The translations under genes and the position numbers were made by a program. The notes under the pieces are model-generated. The model made no database searches, was not told the DNA's origin, and worked only from the letters and a program-made list of their open reading frames with translations. From NCBI RefSeq assembly GCF_029392895.1, contig NZ_CP114200.1, positions 2,697,001-2,761,000 on the forward strand: 64,000 nucleotides of DNA. Reading direction: 5' to 3'. Shown here in pieces: positions 8,429 through 16,407 of the stretch (positions are counted from its first letter, which is position 1; each line of letters begins with the position of its first letter). The stretch comes from Streptomyces sp. 71268. Lineage in GTDB: Bacteria > Actinomycetota > Actinomycetes > Streptomycetales > Streptomycetaceae.

Positions 8429-10912
8429 GTGACCATCGCGCCAGCGGACCCCGTTTCACGCGAGTCCGTCTCAGAGTCAGCGGTCGAAGGAGCCGGCACC
8501 GCGCTGTTGCGCGTACTGACCGACCTCACCGCCGACCTGCCCGCCACCGACCCCGGGAAGGTCGCCGCCGCCGCGCTGCGCGGGCGCCATCCGGGTTCGG
8601 ACGAGGCGGAGTTGCGGTCGCTCGCGACCGAGGCGGCGGCCGGTCTGATCGCCGAGGAGCCGCAGTACTCGCGGCTCGCCGCGCGGCTGCTGACCCGGGC
8701 CATCGCGGAGGAGGCCGCCGGGCAGGGCGCGGTGTCCTTCTCCGCCTCGGTCGCCGTCGGCCATCGCGAGGGGCTGATCGCGGACGAGACGGCGGACTTC
8801 GTCCGCGCCCACGCCGCGGCCCTGGACGCGCTGGTGGAGGAGACCAACGCGGCGCGGGCCGGGCACGGGATTGGCCAGGCCGACGACCGCTTCGGCTACT
8901 TCGGCCTGCGTACCCTGCACAGCCGCTACCTGCTGCGGCACCCGATCACCCGGCAGGTCGTCGAGACCCCGCAGCACTTCCTGCTGCGGGTGGCCTGCGG
9001 CCTGGCCGAGGAGGGCTCCGCGCGGGCGCTGGCCGACGTCAGCGAGCTGTACCGGCTCACCAGCTCGCTGGCGTACCTGCCCAGCTCCCCCACGCTCTTC
9101 AACTCCGGCACCCGGCACCCGCAGATGTCCTCCTGCTACCTGCTGGACTCGCCGCTGGACGAGCTGGACTCGATCTACGACCGGTACCACCAGGTCGCGC
9201 GCCTGTCGAAGCACGCGGGCGGCATCGGCCTGTCGTACTCGCGCATCCGCTCCCGGGGTTCGCTGATCCGCGGCACCAACGGGCACTCCAACGGCATCGT
9301 GCCGTTCCTGCGCACGCTCGACGCCTCGGTCGCCGCCGTCAACCAGGGCGGTCGGCGCAAGGGCGCGGCCTGCGTCTACCTGGAGACCTGGCACGCGGAC
9401 ATCGAGGAGTTCCTCGAACTGCGGGACAACACCGGCGAGGAGGCGCGGCGCACGCACAATCTCAACCTCGCGCACTGGATCCCGGACGAGTTCATGCGCC
9501 GGGTCGAGGCCGACGAGGACTGGTCGCTGTTCTCCCCCGCCGACGCGCCGGACCTGGTGGACCTGTGGGGCGAGGAGTTCGACGCCGCCTACCGCGCCGC
9601 CGAGGCCGCGGGCAAGGCCAGCAAGACGGTGCCCGCCCGGACGCTGTACGCGCGGATGATGCGTACCCTCGCGCAGACCGGCAACGGCTGGATGACGTTC
9701 AAGGACGCCGCCAACCGCACCGCCAACCAGACCGCCGAGCCCGGCGCGGTGATCCACTCGTCCAACCTGTGCACCGAGATCCTTGAGGTCACGAGCGACG
9801 GCGAGACCGCGGTCTGCAACCTCGGCTCGGTCAACCTCGCCGCCCACCTGCGCACGGACGTGGACCCGGCCCAGGTCGCCGACCCGATGGACGCGGTGGA
9901 CTGGGAGCGCCTGGACCAGACGGTGCGCACCGCGGTCACCTTCCTGGACCGCGTGGTGGACATCAACTTCTACCCGACCGAGCAGGCCGGCGCCTCCAAC
10001 TCCCGCTGGCGCCCGGTGGGCCTGGGCGTGATGGGCCTGCAGGACGTCTTCTTCCGGCTGCGGCTGCCCTTCGACTCGCCGCGGGCCAGGGAGCTGTCCA
10101 CGCGGCTCGCCGAGCGGATCATGCTCGCGGCGTACGAGGCCTCCGCCGACCTCGCCGAGCGCCCCCGGGCCGGTTCCGACGCGCAGGCCCCCGTCGGCCC
10201 GCACCCGGCCTGGGCCGCCACCCGCACCGCGCGCGGCGTGCTGCACCCGGACCACTACCCGAGCGCCACCGCGCACTGGCCCGAGCGGTGGGACGCGCTG
10301 CGCGCGCGGATCGCCAGGACCGGCATGCGCAACTCGCTGCTGCTGGCCATCGCGCCGACCGCGACGATCGCCTCCATCGCGGGCGTGTACGAGTGCATCG
10401 AGCCGCAGGTCTCCAACCTCTTCAAGCGCGAGACGCTCAGCGGCGAGTTCCTCCAGGTCAACGCCTACCTGGTGGAGGACCTGAAGAAGCTCGGCGTGTG
10501 GGACGCGCAGTCCCGCGACGCGCTGCGCGAGGCCAACGGGTCGGTCCAGGACTTCGGCTGGGTCCCGCGGGAGGTGCGCGACCTGTACCGCACCGCCTGG
10601 GAGGTCCCGCAGCGCGCCCTGATCGACATGGCCGCCGACCGCACCCCGTACCTGGACCAGAGCCAGTCGCTCAACCTCTTCATGGCCCAGCCCACCATCG
10701 GCAAGCTCAGCTCGATGTACGCGTACGCCTGGAAGCGCGGCATCAAGACCACGTACTACCTGCGCTCGCGCCCGGCCACCCGGATCGCGCACTCGGCGCG
10801 CGGCGTGGACGCGGCGGCCAGCGCCCCCGTGCCCACCCAGCAGACGCCCGCCGAGGCCGACGCGATCGCCTGCTCTCTCGAAAACCCCGAATCCTGCGAG
10901 GCATGCCAGTGA
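8429..10912 (+). CDS. nrdA: Class Ia ribonucleoside-diphosphate reductase alpha subunit
   Basis: Catalytic R1 subunit (827 aa) reducing NDPs to dNDPs with NrdB. GTG 8429 is chosen as the start because GAGGGAGAG lies just upstream and it follows the riboswitch. Visible active-site features are the SSCYLLD cysteine, the HSSNLCTEI block with the thiyl-radical Cys and catalytic Glu, and the C-terminal pair ESCEACQ that relays electrons from thioredoxin. The N-terminal region is about 130 residues of Ala/Glu-rich sequence without an obvious ATP-cone signature (no VxKRDG). Allosteric activity control is therefore uncertain. Control is predicted from the NrdR boxes and B12 riboswitch upstream. It overlaps nrdB by 4 nt. 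Confidence 0.95.
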   Translation: MTIAPADPVSRESVSESAVEGAGTALLRVLTDLTADLPATDPGKVAAAALRGRHPGSDEAELRSLATEAAAGLIAEEPQYSRLAARLLTRAIAEEAAGQGAVSFSASVAVGHREGLIADETADFVRAHAAALDALVEETNAARAGHGIGQADDRFGYFGLRTLHSRYLLRHPITRQVVETPQHFLLRVACGLAEEGSARALADVSELYRLTSSLAYLPSSPTLFNSGTRHPQMSSCYLLDSPLDELDSIYDRYHQVARLSKHAGGIGLSYSRIRSRGSLIRGTNGHSNGIVPFLRTLDASVAAVNQGGRRKGAACVYLETWHADIEEFLELRDNTGEEARRTHNLNLAHWIPDEFMRRVEADEDWSLFSPADAPDLVDLWGEEFDAAYRAAEAAGKASKTVPARTLYARMMRTLAQTGNGWMTFKDAANRTANQTAEPGAVIHSSNLCTEILEVTSDGETAVCNLGSVNLAAHLRTDVDPAQVADPMDAVDWERLDQTVRTAVTFLDRVVDINFYPTEQAGASNSRWRPVGLGVMGLQDVFFRLRLPFDSPRARELSTRLAERIMLAAYEASADLAERPRAGSDAQAPVGPHPAWAATRTARGVLHPDHYPSATAHWPERWDALRARIARTGMRNSLLLAIAPTATIASIAGVYECIEPQVSNLFKRETLSGEFLQVNAYLVEDLKKLGVWDAQSRDALREANGSVQDFGWVPREVRDLYRTAWEVPQRALIDMAADRTPYLDQSQSLNLFMAQPTIGKLSSMYAYAWKRGIKTTYYLRSRPATRIAHSARGVDAAASAPVPTQQTPAEADAIACSLENPESCEACQ

Positions 10913-11967
10913 CCAGCCCGGCCACCACCGACACCACCAACGCCGCCAGCGAGGCGGTAAAGGCGGCGAAGAACCTGCTCGACCCGGGCTTCGAGCTGAC
11001 CCTGCGGCCGATGCGCTACCCGGAGTTCTACGACCGCTACCGCGACGCGATCAAGAACACCTGGACCGTCGAGGAGGTCGACCTCCACTCCGACGTCGCC
11101 GACCTGGCCAAGCTCTCGCCGGGCGAGCAGCACATGATCGGCCGCCTGGTCGCGTTCTTCGCCACGGGCGACTCCATCGTGGCCAACAACCTCGTGCTGA
11201 CGCTGTACAAGCACATCAACTCGCCCGAGGCCAGGCTGTACCTGTCGCGGCAGTTGTTCGAGGAGGCCGTGCACGTCCAGTTCTACCTGACGCTGCTCGA
11301 CACCTACCTGCCCGACCCGGACGACCGTGCCGCGGCGTTCGACGCCGTGGAGAACATTCCCTCCATCCGCGAGAAGGCGCATTTCTGCTTCAAGTGGATC
11401 GACGAGGTGGAGAAGCTCGACCGGTTGGAGTCCAAGGCCGACCGGCGCCGCTTCCTACTCAACCTGATCTGCTTCGCCGCCTGCATCGAGGGCCTGTTCT
11501 TCTACGGGGCGTTCGCCTACGTGTACTGGTTCCGCTCCCGCGGCCTGCTGCACGGCCTGGCGACCGGCACCAACTGGGTCTTCCGCGACGAGTCCATGCA
11601 CATGGAGTTCGCGTTCTCGGTCGTGGACACGGTCCGCGCGGAGGAGCCCGACCTCTTCGACGAGGAGATGGGCCGGCAGGTCACGGCGATGCTGGAGGAG
11701 GCCGTGGAGGCCGAGTTGCAGTTCGCGCGCGACCTGTGCGGCGAGGGGCTGCCCGGCATGAACACCGAGTCGATGCGCGCCTACCTGGAGTGCGTCGCCG
11801 ACCAGCGGCTGCTCCGCCTTGGCCTGCCGGTCCGGTACGGCACGGAGAACCCCTTCTCCTTCATGGAGTTGCAGAACGTCCAGGAGCTGACGAACTTCTT
11901 CGAACGACGGGCCTCGGCCTACCAGGTCGCCGTGGAGGGCTCGGTCTCCTTCGACGACGAGTTCTAG
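10909..11967 (+). CDS. nrdB: Class Ia ribonucleotide reductase beta subunit
   Basis: Diiron-tyrosyl radical subunit (352 aa). GTG 10909 overlaps the nrdA stop (GTGA) and has GCGAGG about 8 nt upstream; ATG 10903 is in frame but too close to that site. The radical site is recognisable in FEEAVHVQFYLTLLD: Glu, His three residues on, and Tyr four after that. The other ligand block is IEGLFFYGAFAYVY followed by FRDESMHMEF. The C-terminus ENPFSFMELQ...SFDDEF is the tail expected to dock in NrdA. S. coelicolor has a third operon gene, nrdS (AraC-like); here the next gene is an unrelated membrane protein, so nrdS is absent at this locus. Confidence 0.95.
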   Translation: MTSPATTDTTNAASEAVKAAKNLLDPGFELTLRPMRYPEFYDRYRDAIKNTWTVEEVDLHSDVADLAKLSPGEQHMIGRLVAFFATGDSIVANNLVLTLYKHINSPEARLYLSRQLFEEAVHVQFYLTLLDTYLPDPDDRAAAFDAVENIPSIREKAHFCFKWIDEVEKLDRLESKADRRRFLLNLICFAACIEGLFFYGAFAYVYWFRSRGLLHGLATGTNWVFRDESMHMEFAFSVVDTVRAEEPDLFDEEMGRQVTAMLEEAVEAELQFARDLCGEGLPGMNTESMRAYLECVADQRLLRLGLPVRYGTENPFSFMELQNVQELTNFFERRASAYQVAVEGSVSFDDEF

Positions 11968-12020
11968 GCACGGCTCGCGACACGGCTCCCGGCGCCGGCG
12001 CCGGACTCGTCTGACGCGGC

Positions 12021-12051
12021 GCGGGGCGCGCACCTTCGGGGCGCGCCCCGC
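12021..12051 (+). terminator. Terminator after nrdAB
   Basis: An 11-bp perfect stem (12021-12031 with 12041-12051) and a 9-nt loop, extended by imperfect outer pairs, 54 nt after nrdB. Confidence 0.65.
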
Positions 12052-12143
12052 GTCGCGTCACGTTGCTGCCAGGCACCGTCCTGCCAGGGTGGGACGGGGT
12101 GATCGGGCCCGTGGGGACGTGACGCCTCGCTAGCGTTTGGCCC

Positions 12144-12623
12144 ATGCATGGTTCCCAATCTCCCGGCCAGCCCCCTGTCCCGGGCTCCAACCCTGACCCC
12201 GGTGCGCACCCGGCCGCGCCGTACGGCTACCCGCTGCCCCAGTTCCCGCCGGGGCCTGGCGTCCCGGCCGCGGCGCATCAGATGCCGGGCGTCGTACGGA
12301 CCGCCCAGGTGCTGCTGTTCGTGGGGGCCGGGTTCTTCCTGTTCATCGCCGTCATGACGGGCCTCGCCGACGGCTCCCGGTCGGCGGGCCAGGTGACCGG
12401 GACCGGGTTGTTCTGGTTCGTCGGGGCGGGCTGCGCCTTCCGGTTCGGCACGGGGAAGCACGCGACGCGGGTCACCGCGATCGTCGTCGCCTCGATCGCC
12501 ATCGCCACCGGCCTCGGCTCCATGCGGGAGCACCCCACCGGCCCGACGGCGCTCCTCGCGATCGTCGTCGTGGTCCTGCTGTCCCAGCGCGCCACCGGCG
12601 ACTGGTTCCGCCGCCCACGCTGA
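12144..12623 (+). CDS. Small four-helix membrane protein of unknown function
   Basis: A 159-aa protein not assigned to a family. Residues 1-47 are Pro/Gly-rich and probably cytosolic. Four hydrophobic segments follow: about 53-70 (AQVLLFVGAGFFLFIAVM), 85-98, 108-123 and 136-148. A basic tail (RRPR) ends it. There is no Shine-Dalgarno sequence before ATG 12144. Instead TAGCGT (12131-12136) sits seven bases upstream, a spacing consistent with a -10 element of a leaderless transcript. It stands alone between nrdAB and the convergent def gene. Confidence 0.75.
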   Translation: MHGSQSPGQPPVPGSNPDPGAHPAAPYGYPLPQFPPGPGVPAAAHQMPGVVRTAQVLLFVGAGFFLFIAVMTGLADGSRSAGQVTGTGLFWFVGAGCAFRFGTGKHATRVTAIVVASIAIATGLGSMREHPTGPTALLAIVVVVLLSQRATGDWFRRPR

Positions 12624-12691
12624 CCGCAGCCGGTACGGCCAACCCCCCGCGCCACCCGCCAGTTTGGCCAACCTCCTCGCGGCGACCCGGC

Positions 12692-12729
12692 CCGGTACGC
12701 CGACGGGCCGCCGCCCACCGGCGTACCGG
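12692..12729. terminator. Bidirectional terminator between the membrane protein and def
   Basis: An 11-bp perfect stem (CCGGTACGCCG at 12692-12702, complement at 12719-12729) between convergent genes. Confidence 0.65.
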
Positions 12730-12766
12730 TCGACGGCGGCCCGTGGCCGTGCCGTTACGGGGTGAA

Positions 12767-13423
12767 TCAGGCGTTGGGCACCGTCTCGTAGCGCGGCGTG
12801 CCCTCTTCCATCTGGCGCAAGGCGTCCTTGCGGTCCCGCTTGGAGAGCCGGTCGATGTACAGGTAGCCGTACAGGTGGTCCGTCTCGTGCTGGAGGCAGC
12901 GCGCGAAGTAGCCCGTGCCCCGCACCTTGATCGGCTTGCCCTGGGCGTCCTGGCCGCGCACCTCGGCGTAGTCCGGGCGGGCGAGCGAGGCGTACGCGGT
13001 GGGCACCGAGAGGCAGCCCTCGTTGGAGTCGTCCAGGTTGCGGCGCTCGGCGGGCAGCTCGACCAGGACCGGGTTGCAGACGACGCCGACGTGGCGTACG
13101 CCCTCGTCGTCCATGCAGTCGTAGACGAAGACCTTGCGGTCCACGCCGATCTGGTTGGCGGCCAGGCCGACGCCCTCGGCCGCCCGCTGGCTGGCGAACA
13201 TGTCGTCGATCAGCGCGGCCAGCTCGTCGTCGAAGGCCGTGACGTCCTGGCACTCCTTGTGCAGCACCGGGTTGCCCACCACGGTGATCGGGCGGGCCGT
13301 GCCGCGCTCGCGGTGCGCCTGCTCCCGCTCCGCGCAGTCCTGGGTGTCGATGACGAACCCGTCCTCCGCCTCCGGCAGTGAGGACCCCTCGTTCACCTGC
13401 TGGTCGGTCTCTTGCTGCGCCAT
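12767..13423 (-). CDS. def: Peptide deformylase
   Basis: Removes the N-terminal formyl group from nascent proteins (218 aa, cytosolic). All three motifs are intact: [10 protein letters not shown] near residue 84, EGCLSVP, and the zinc motif QHETDHLYG with two histidines. ATG 13423 ([13 protein letters not shown]) is taken as the start; further upstream in-frame codons lack conservation signals. The first 45 residues are acidic and poorly conserved, a common actinobacterial extension. It is convergent with the membrane protein gene. Confidence 0.94.
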   Translation of the reverse strand: MAQQETDQQVNEGSSLPEAEDGFVIDTQDCAEREQAHRERGTARPITVVGNPVLHKECQDVTAFDDELAALIDDMFASQRAAEGVGLAANQIGVDRKVFVYDCMDDEGVRHVGVVCNPVLVELPAERRNLDDSNEGCLSVPTAYASLARPDYAEVRGQDAQGKPIKVRGTGYFARCLQHETDHLYGYLYIDRLSKRDRKDALRQMEEGTPRYETVPNA

Positions 13424-13553
13424 GGTCCGCCGTAAGCCTTCCTGGAATCCCTGCTTCGTCGCCCTACAGGGTACGGGCATCGCCGGGCCCCCGGCCCGCG
13501 CTCGCCCGACCCGGGTCACGCCCGGGCCCCGGGCGGCCGTGCGCCGCCCGGCC

Positions 13554-14552
13554 TCAGCAGACCTCTTCCAGGTCCCGCCATTCGCGGGTGTCCGGGCTGT
13601 CCGCGACCCAGCCGTCGAGCAGGCCGCGCACCAGGCCGGCCGGGGCCGCGATGCCGCACTCGCGCTCGGGGACCCACAGCGATCCGGAGCCGGCCGTGCG
13701 GTGCCCGAGCGGGCCCGGGTGGCCCGGTTCGCTGTGGTCGTGCGGGTCCAGGTGCTCGCCGTCGCCCTCGTCGCTGGGCATCCGGCTCTCGGAGCAGGAG
13801 CGGCACAGCAGCCGCACCGACGACGACCAGTCCTCCGCCGCGAAGCCGGCGTCCGCCGCCAGCCGCTCCAGGGCGTCCCGGTCGGCCTCGCGGGCCGCCT
13901 CGATCAGCACGACCCAGGTCGGGACGGGCGAGGGCGCCCACAGCTCGATCTCGTCGAAGACCGGGTAGGACGGGCCGGCGGCGGTGGTGCGCTCCCCGTG
14001 CGGGACCCCGTCGTGCAGCACGACCTCGCCCCAGCGCCGGCCCGAGGAGGGCAGCGGGATGCTCAGCACCTCGATCCGGGCCGGGTCCAGGCGGCGGCCC
14101 CAGACGACCTCGGCCTCGCCCTCGGGCGAGAGCCGCACCGCCGCGCTGCCCAGGTCCATGTCCACCGGGGCGCTGCCGGGACCCGAGGTGGCCGCCTGGT
14201 CACCGCGCGTCTTCAGGCCGTACGCCTGCCAGGCCCGGCGGGCCAGCGGCCAGTCCTGGAGCGCGGTGGCCGCGATGCCCACGTTCCACCAGTCGGGGGC
14301 CCCGGAGTCCCGATCGAGGAGCGCGACGGCGCGCAGCCCGGCGGCGCGCGCCTGTTCCCAGTCGTGCCGGAACTTGTGCAGCAGGGCCAGGTTGAACCAG
14401 GACTCGGAGAGCCAGGGCTCCAGGTCGACGGCGCGCGTCAGCAGCGCGCCCGCGTCCTCGTACCGGCCGTCGCCGATGAGCGTGAACGCGCGGTCGGTGG
14501 CCTGCCGCCAGGAGGCGGATGGCCGGCGCCGCACCTTGCCGAAGATCCTCAC
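13554..14552 (-). CDS. Tetratricopeptide-repeat protein
   Basis: A 332-aa protein, probably cytosolic, with no signal peptide. GTG 14552 ([17 protein letters not shown]) is chosen as the start, preceded by GGCGGGAATC. Residues 12-105 carry about two TPR units, including [18 protein letters not shown] and [20 protein letters not shown], plus a third partial unit ([19 protein letters not shown]). The C-terminal half is a conserved region with paired cysteines (LLCRSC near residue 245) and WVPERECG. I know this as a conserved Streptomyces protein of unknown function, presumably a protein-protein scaffold. A longer in-frame extension to about 14640 exists but looks non-coding. Confidence 0.8.
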   Translation of the reverse strand: MRIFGKVRRRPSASWRQATDRAFTLIGDGRYEDAGALLTRAVDLEPWLSESWFNLALLHKFRHDWEQARAAGLRAVALLDRDSGAPDWWNVGIAATALQDWPLARRAWQAYGLKTRGDQAATSGPGSAPVDMDLGSAAVRLSPEGEAEVVWGRRLDPARIEVLSIPLPSSGRRWGEVVLHDGVPHGERTTAAGPSYPVFDEIELWAPSPVPTWVVLIEAAREADRDALERLAADAGFAAEDWSSSVRLLCRSCSESRMPSDEGDGEHLDPHDHSEPGHPGPLGHRTAGSGSLWVPERECGIAAPAGLVRGLLDGWVADSPDTREWRDLEEVC

Positions 14553-14880
14553 GATTCCCGCCTGCCGATTGCTGCGTCGTTCCGCGCCGGTGCCCTTACG
14601 GGCGGCGTCGCCCTCCCTGACGACAACCTGCCACATCTTCACGGACATCTCAGCCCGGCCCCTGCGATTGCGTCGGAGCAGCGTGTGCGCTACTGCTCTC
14701 CTTGCCGCTGGCCTGGGCCGCGACACCCCCTGCTCCGCATCCAACCATGCCCATTCTGGGCCCCGCTCATTACCCACGGGTTGTGACAAGGGCCTGCCAG
14801 CTTCGCGGCCACCACACCACCGGACGGGCCGCCTGCCCGAACACATCCATGTCACGGAAGGTGAGTTCCGCAGGGCGGTA
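14553..14880. other. Intergenic region between the TPR and HD-domain genes
   Basis: A 328-bp gap on the minus strand. I see no gene here; it should contain the promoter of the TPR gene. Confidence 0.55.
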
Positions 14881-16407
14881 TCAGGCGTCGGCGCCGCGAC
14901 GCACCACCCGGGCCAGCGCGGCCACCACCTCCGGGTCGTACTCCCGCTCCGTCCCCTCCCACAGCCGCCCCAGCGCCCACGGCGCCCCACCCGCCGCCGC
15001 GCGCCCCTCGCCCACATCGCGCCCCGCGCGCCCGCCGGCGCGCTGCGCGGTGCCGCACACCCCGGTCGGCTCCCCGCGCGCGGGCACGCCAGGATCACCC
15101 GTGAGATCCGCGTACGCGTTGACCACTCGGATGACGCGTGCCGGCAGCGGCTGTTCGCGGTACGGGGCGGCCTGCCGCTCGACCGCTTCGGCGACCTCGG
15201 CGGGCATGCCCGTCTGGCGCACGACGGCGCCCCCGAGCCGGGCTATGCGCTGCGCCTCCGAGGCGGGCAGCGGCTCGGTGGCGCCGGCCGGGTACGGGTC
15301 CACCAGGGAGAGTTGGCCCACGTCGTGCAGGAGGGCCGCGTCCTCGATGACGGCGAGCGCGCGGCCGGGAAGGCCCAGCTCGCGGCCGACCGCACGGCCG
15401 AGCCGGGCGACCCGCCGCGCGTGGCCCGGCGGCGTGTAACCGGCGATCTCCGTGGCGCGGGCCAGCGAGGCGACGGTCTGCCGGTCGGCCTCGCGCCCGG
15501 CCGCGCGCCGGCGCACCGCCAACTGCGCGAGCAGCAGCGGCACACCGCAGAGCGGCAGCGCCCACTCCCCCGCCGTGGCCACCGCGAGGGCCAGCACCAC
15601 CGACGCCGCGCACACCGCCGCCCCCACCACGTGCCGGGCCCGCAACTCCGCGCCGAGCAGGCGCGCGTACGGGCCGTCGCCGCGCGCCCGCGCGAACAGC
15701 GCGGTCAGCGCCGCCTCGCTCACTACCGCGACCCCGAAGAGCGCGAGCAGGCAGGGCACGACAAGCGAATGGGCGCCCGTGTGCGGCAACAACGGCGCTC
15801 CGTCGTGGGGGAGTTGGCATGCCAGGGCCGCGCAGGCGACCGCGAGCACCCGGCGCGCGATGCGCTCCGGGTGGGGCGACTGGCCGAGCGCGACGGGGAG
15901 CACGAGGCCGACCAGGCTGGCGGCGACGACGACCGCGACGGCCTGCGCCCAGCCGAACGGGCCCGTCACCAGGGCCACTTCACCGCCCGCGCCCGCCACC
16001 TCCCCGAGCGCCACGTAGGCGAGCGCGCCGGTCGTGGCCAGCGGGGCCGGCTCCCGGCACCGGGCCGGCGCGACCCGACAGCGGGCCGCCTCCCCGACGG
16101 CGATCAGCGCGCCGAAGGCGAGCGCCGTGCCCGGTGCCTCCACGCCGCGCCGGGCCGTCAGGCCGAGCGCGGCGACGGAGAGCGCGAGGGCGGCGCCGTA
16201 GGCGGCTACGAGGACGATGGCGGGGGCGGGGCCGGGGCCGGGAGCGGCGCGGGCTGGGGTGGCGGGGGCGCCGCCGGGGTGTTGGCGCTCGACCACGCGC
16301 GCCCGGCGCCGCTCGCGCCGCGCCCCTCGCTCCCCGCGCTCACCGGACGCGCCCGGCGCGGCGGGGCGCGCCGGCTGGTCCGGCGCGGAAGCGTCAGTCC
16401 TGGCCAT
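14881..16407 (-). CDS. Multi-spanning membrane protein with a degenerate HD(-GYP) domain
   Basis: A 508-aa protein. Residues 1-60 are Arg/Pro/Ala-rich and cytosolic. About 62-310 contain eight or so hydrophobic segments. A C-terminal HD hydrolase domain follows (HARRVARLGRAVGRELG, then EDAALLHDVGQLSLVDP). The HD dyad is kept, but the GYP signature and its flanking HHE are replaced by EAVERQAAPYRE, so c-di-GMP hydrolysis is doubtful. The start ATG 16407 overlaps the preceding HD-GYP gene by 14 nt, which implies translational coupling. The two proteins share architecture and look like an ancient duplication. Function is not known. Confidence 0.8.
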   Translation of the reverse strand: MARTDASAPDQPARPAAPGASGERGERGARRERRRARVVERQHPGGAPATPARAAPGPGPAPAIVLVAAYGAALALSVAALGLTARRGVEAPGTALAFGALIAVGEAARCRVAPARCREPAPLATTGALAYVALGEVAGAGGEVALVTGPFGWAQAVAVVVAASLVGLVLPVALGQSPHPERIARRVLAVACAALACQLPHDGAPLLPHTGAHSLVVPCLLALFGVAVVSEAALTALFARARGDGPYARLLGAELRARHVVGAAVCAASVVLALAVATAGEWALPLCGVPLLLAQLAVRRRAAGREADRQTVASLARATEIAGYTPPGHARRVARLGRAVGRELGLPGRALAVIEDAALLHDVGQLSLVDPYPAGATEPLPASEAQRIARLGGAVVRQTGMPAEVAEAVERQAAPYREQPLPARVIRVVNAYADLTGDPGVPARGEPTGVCGTAQRAGGRAGRDVGEGRAAAGGAPWALGRLWEGTEREYDPEVVAALARVVRRGADA

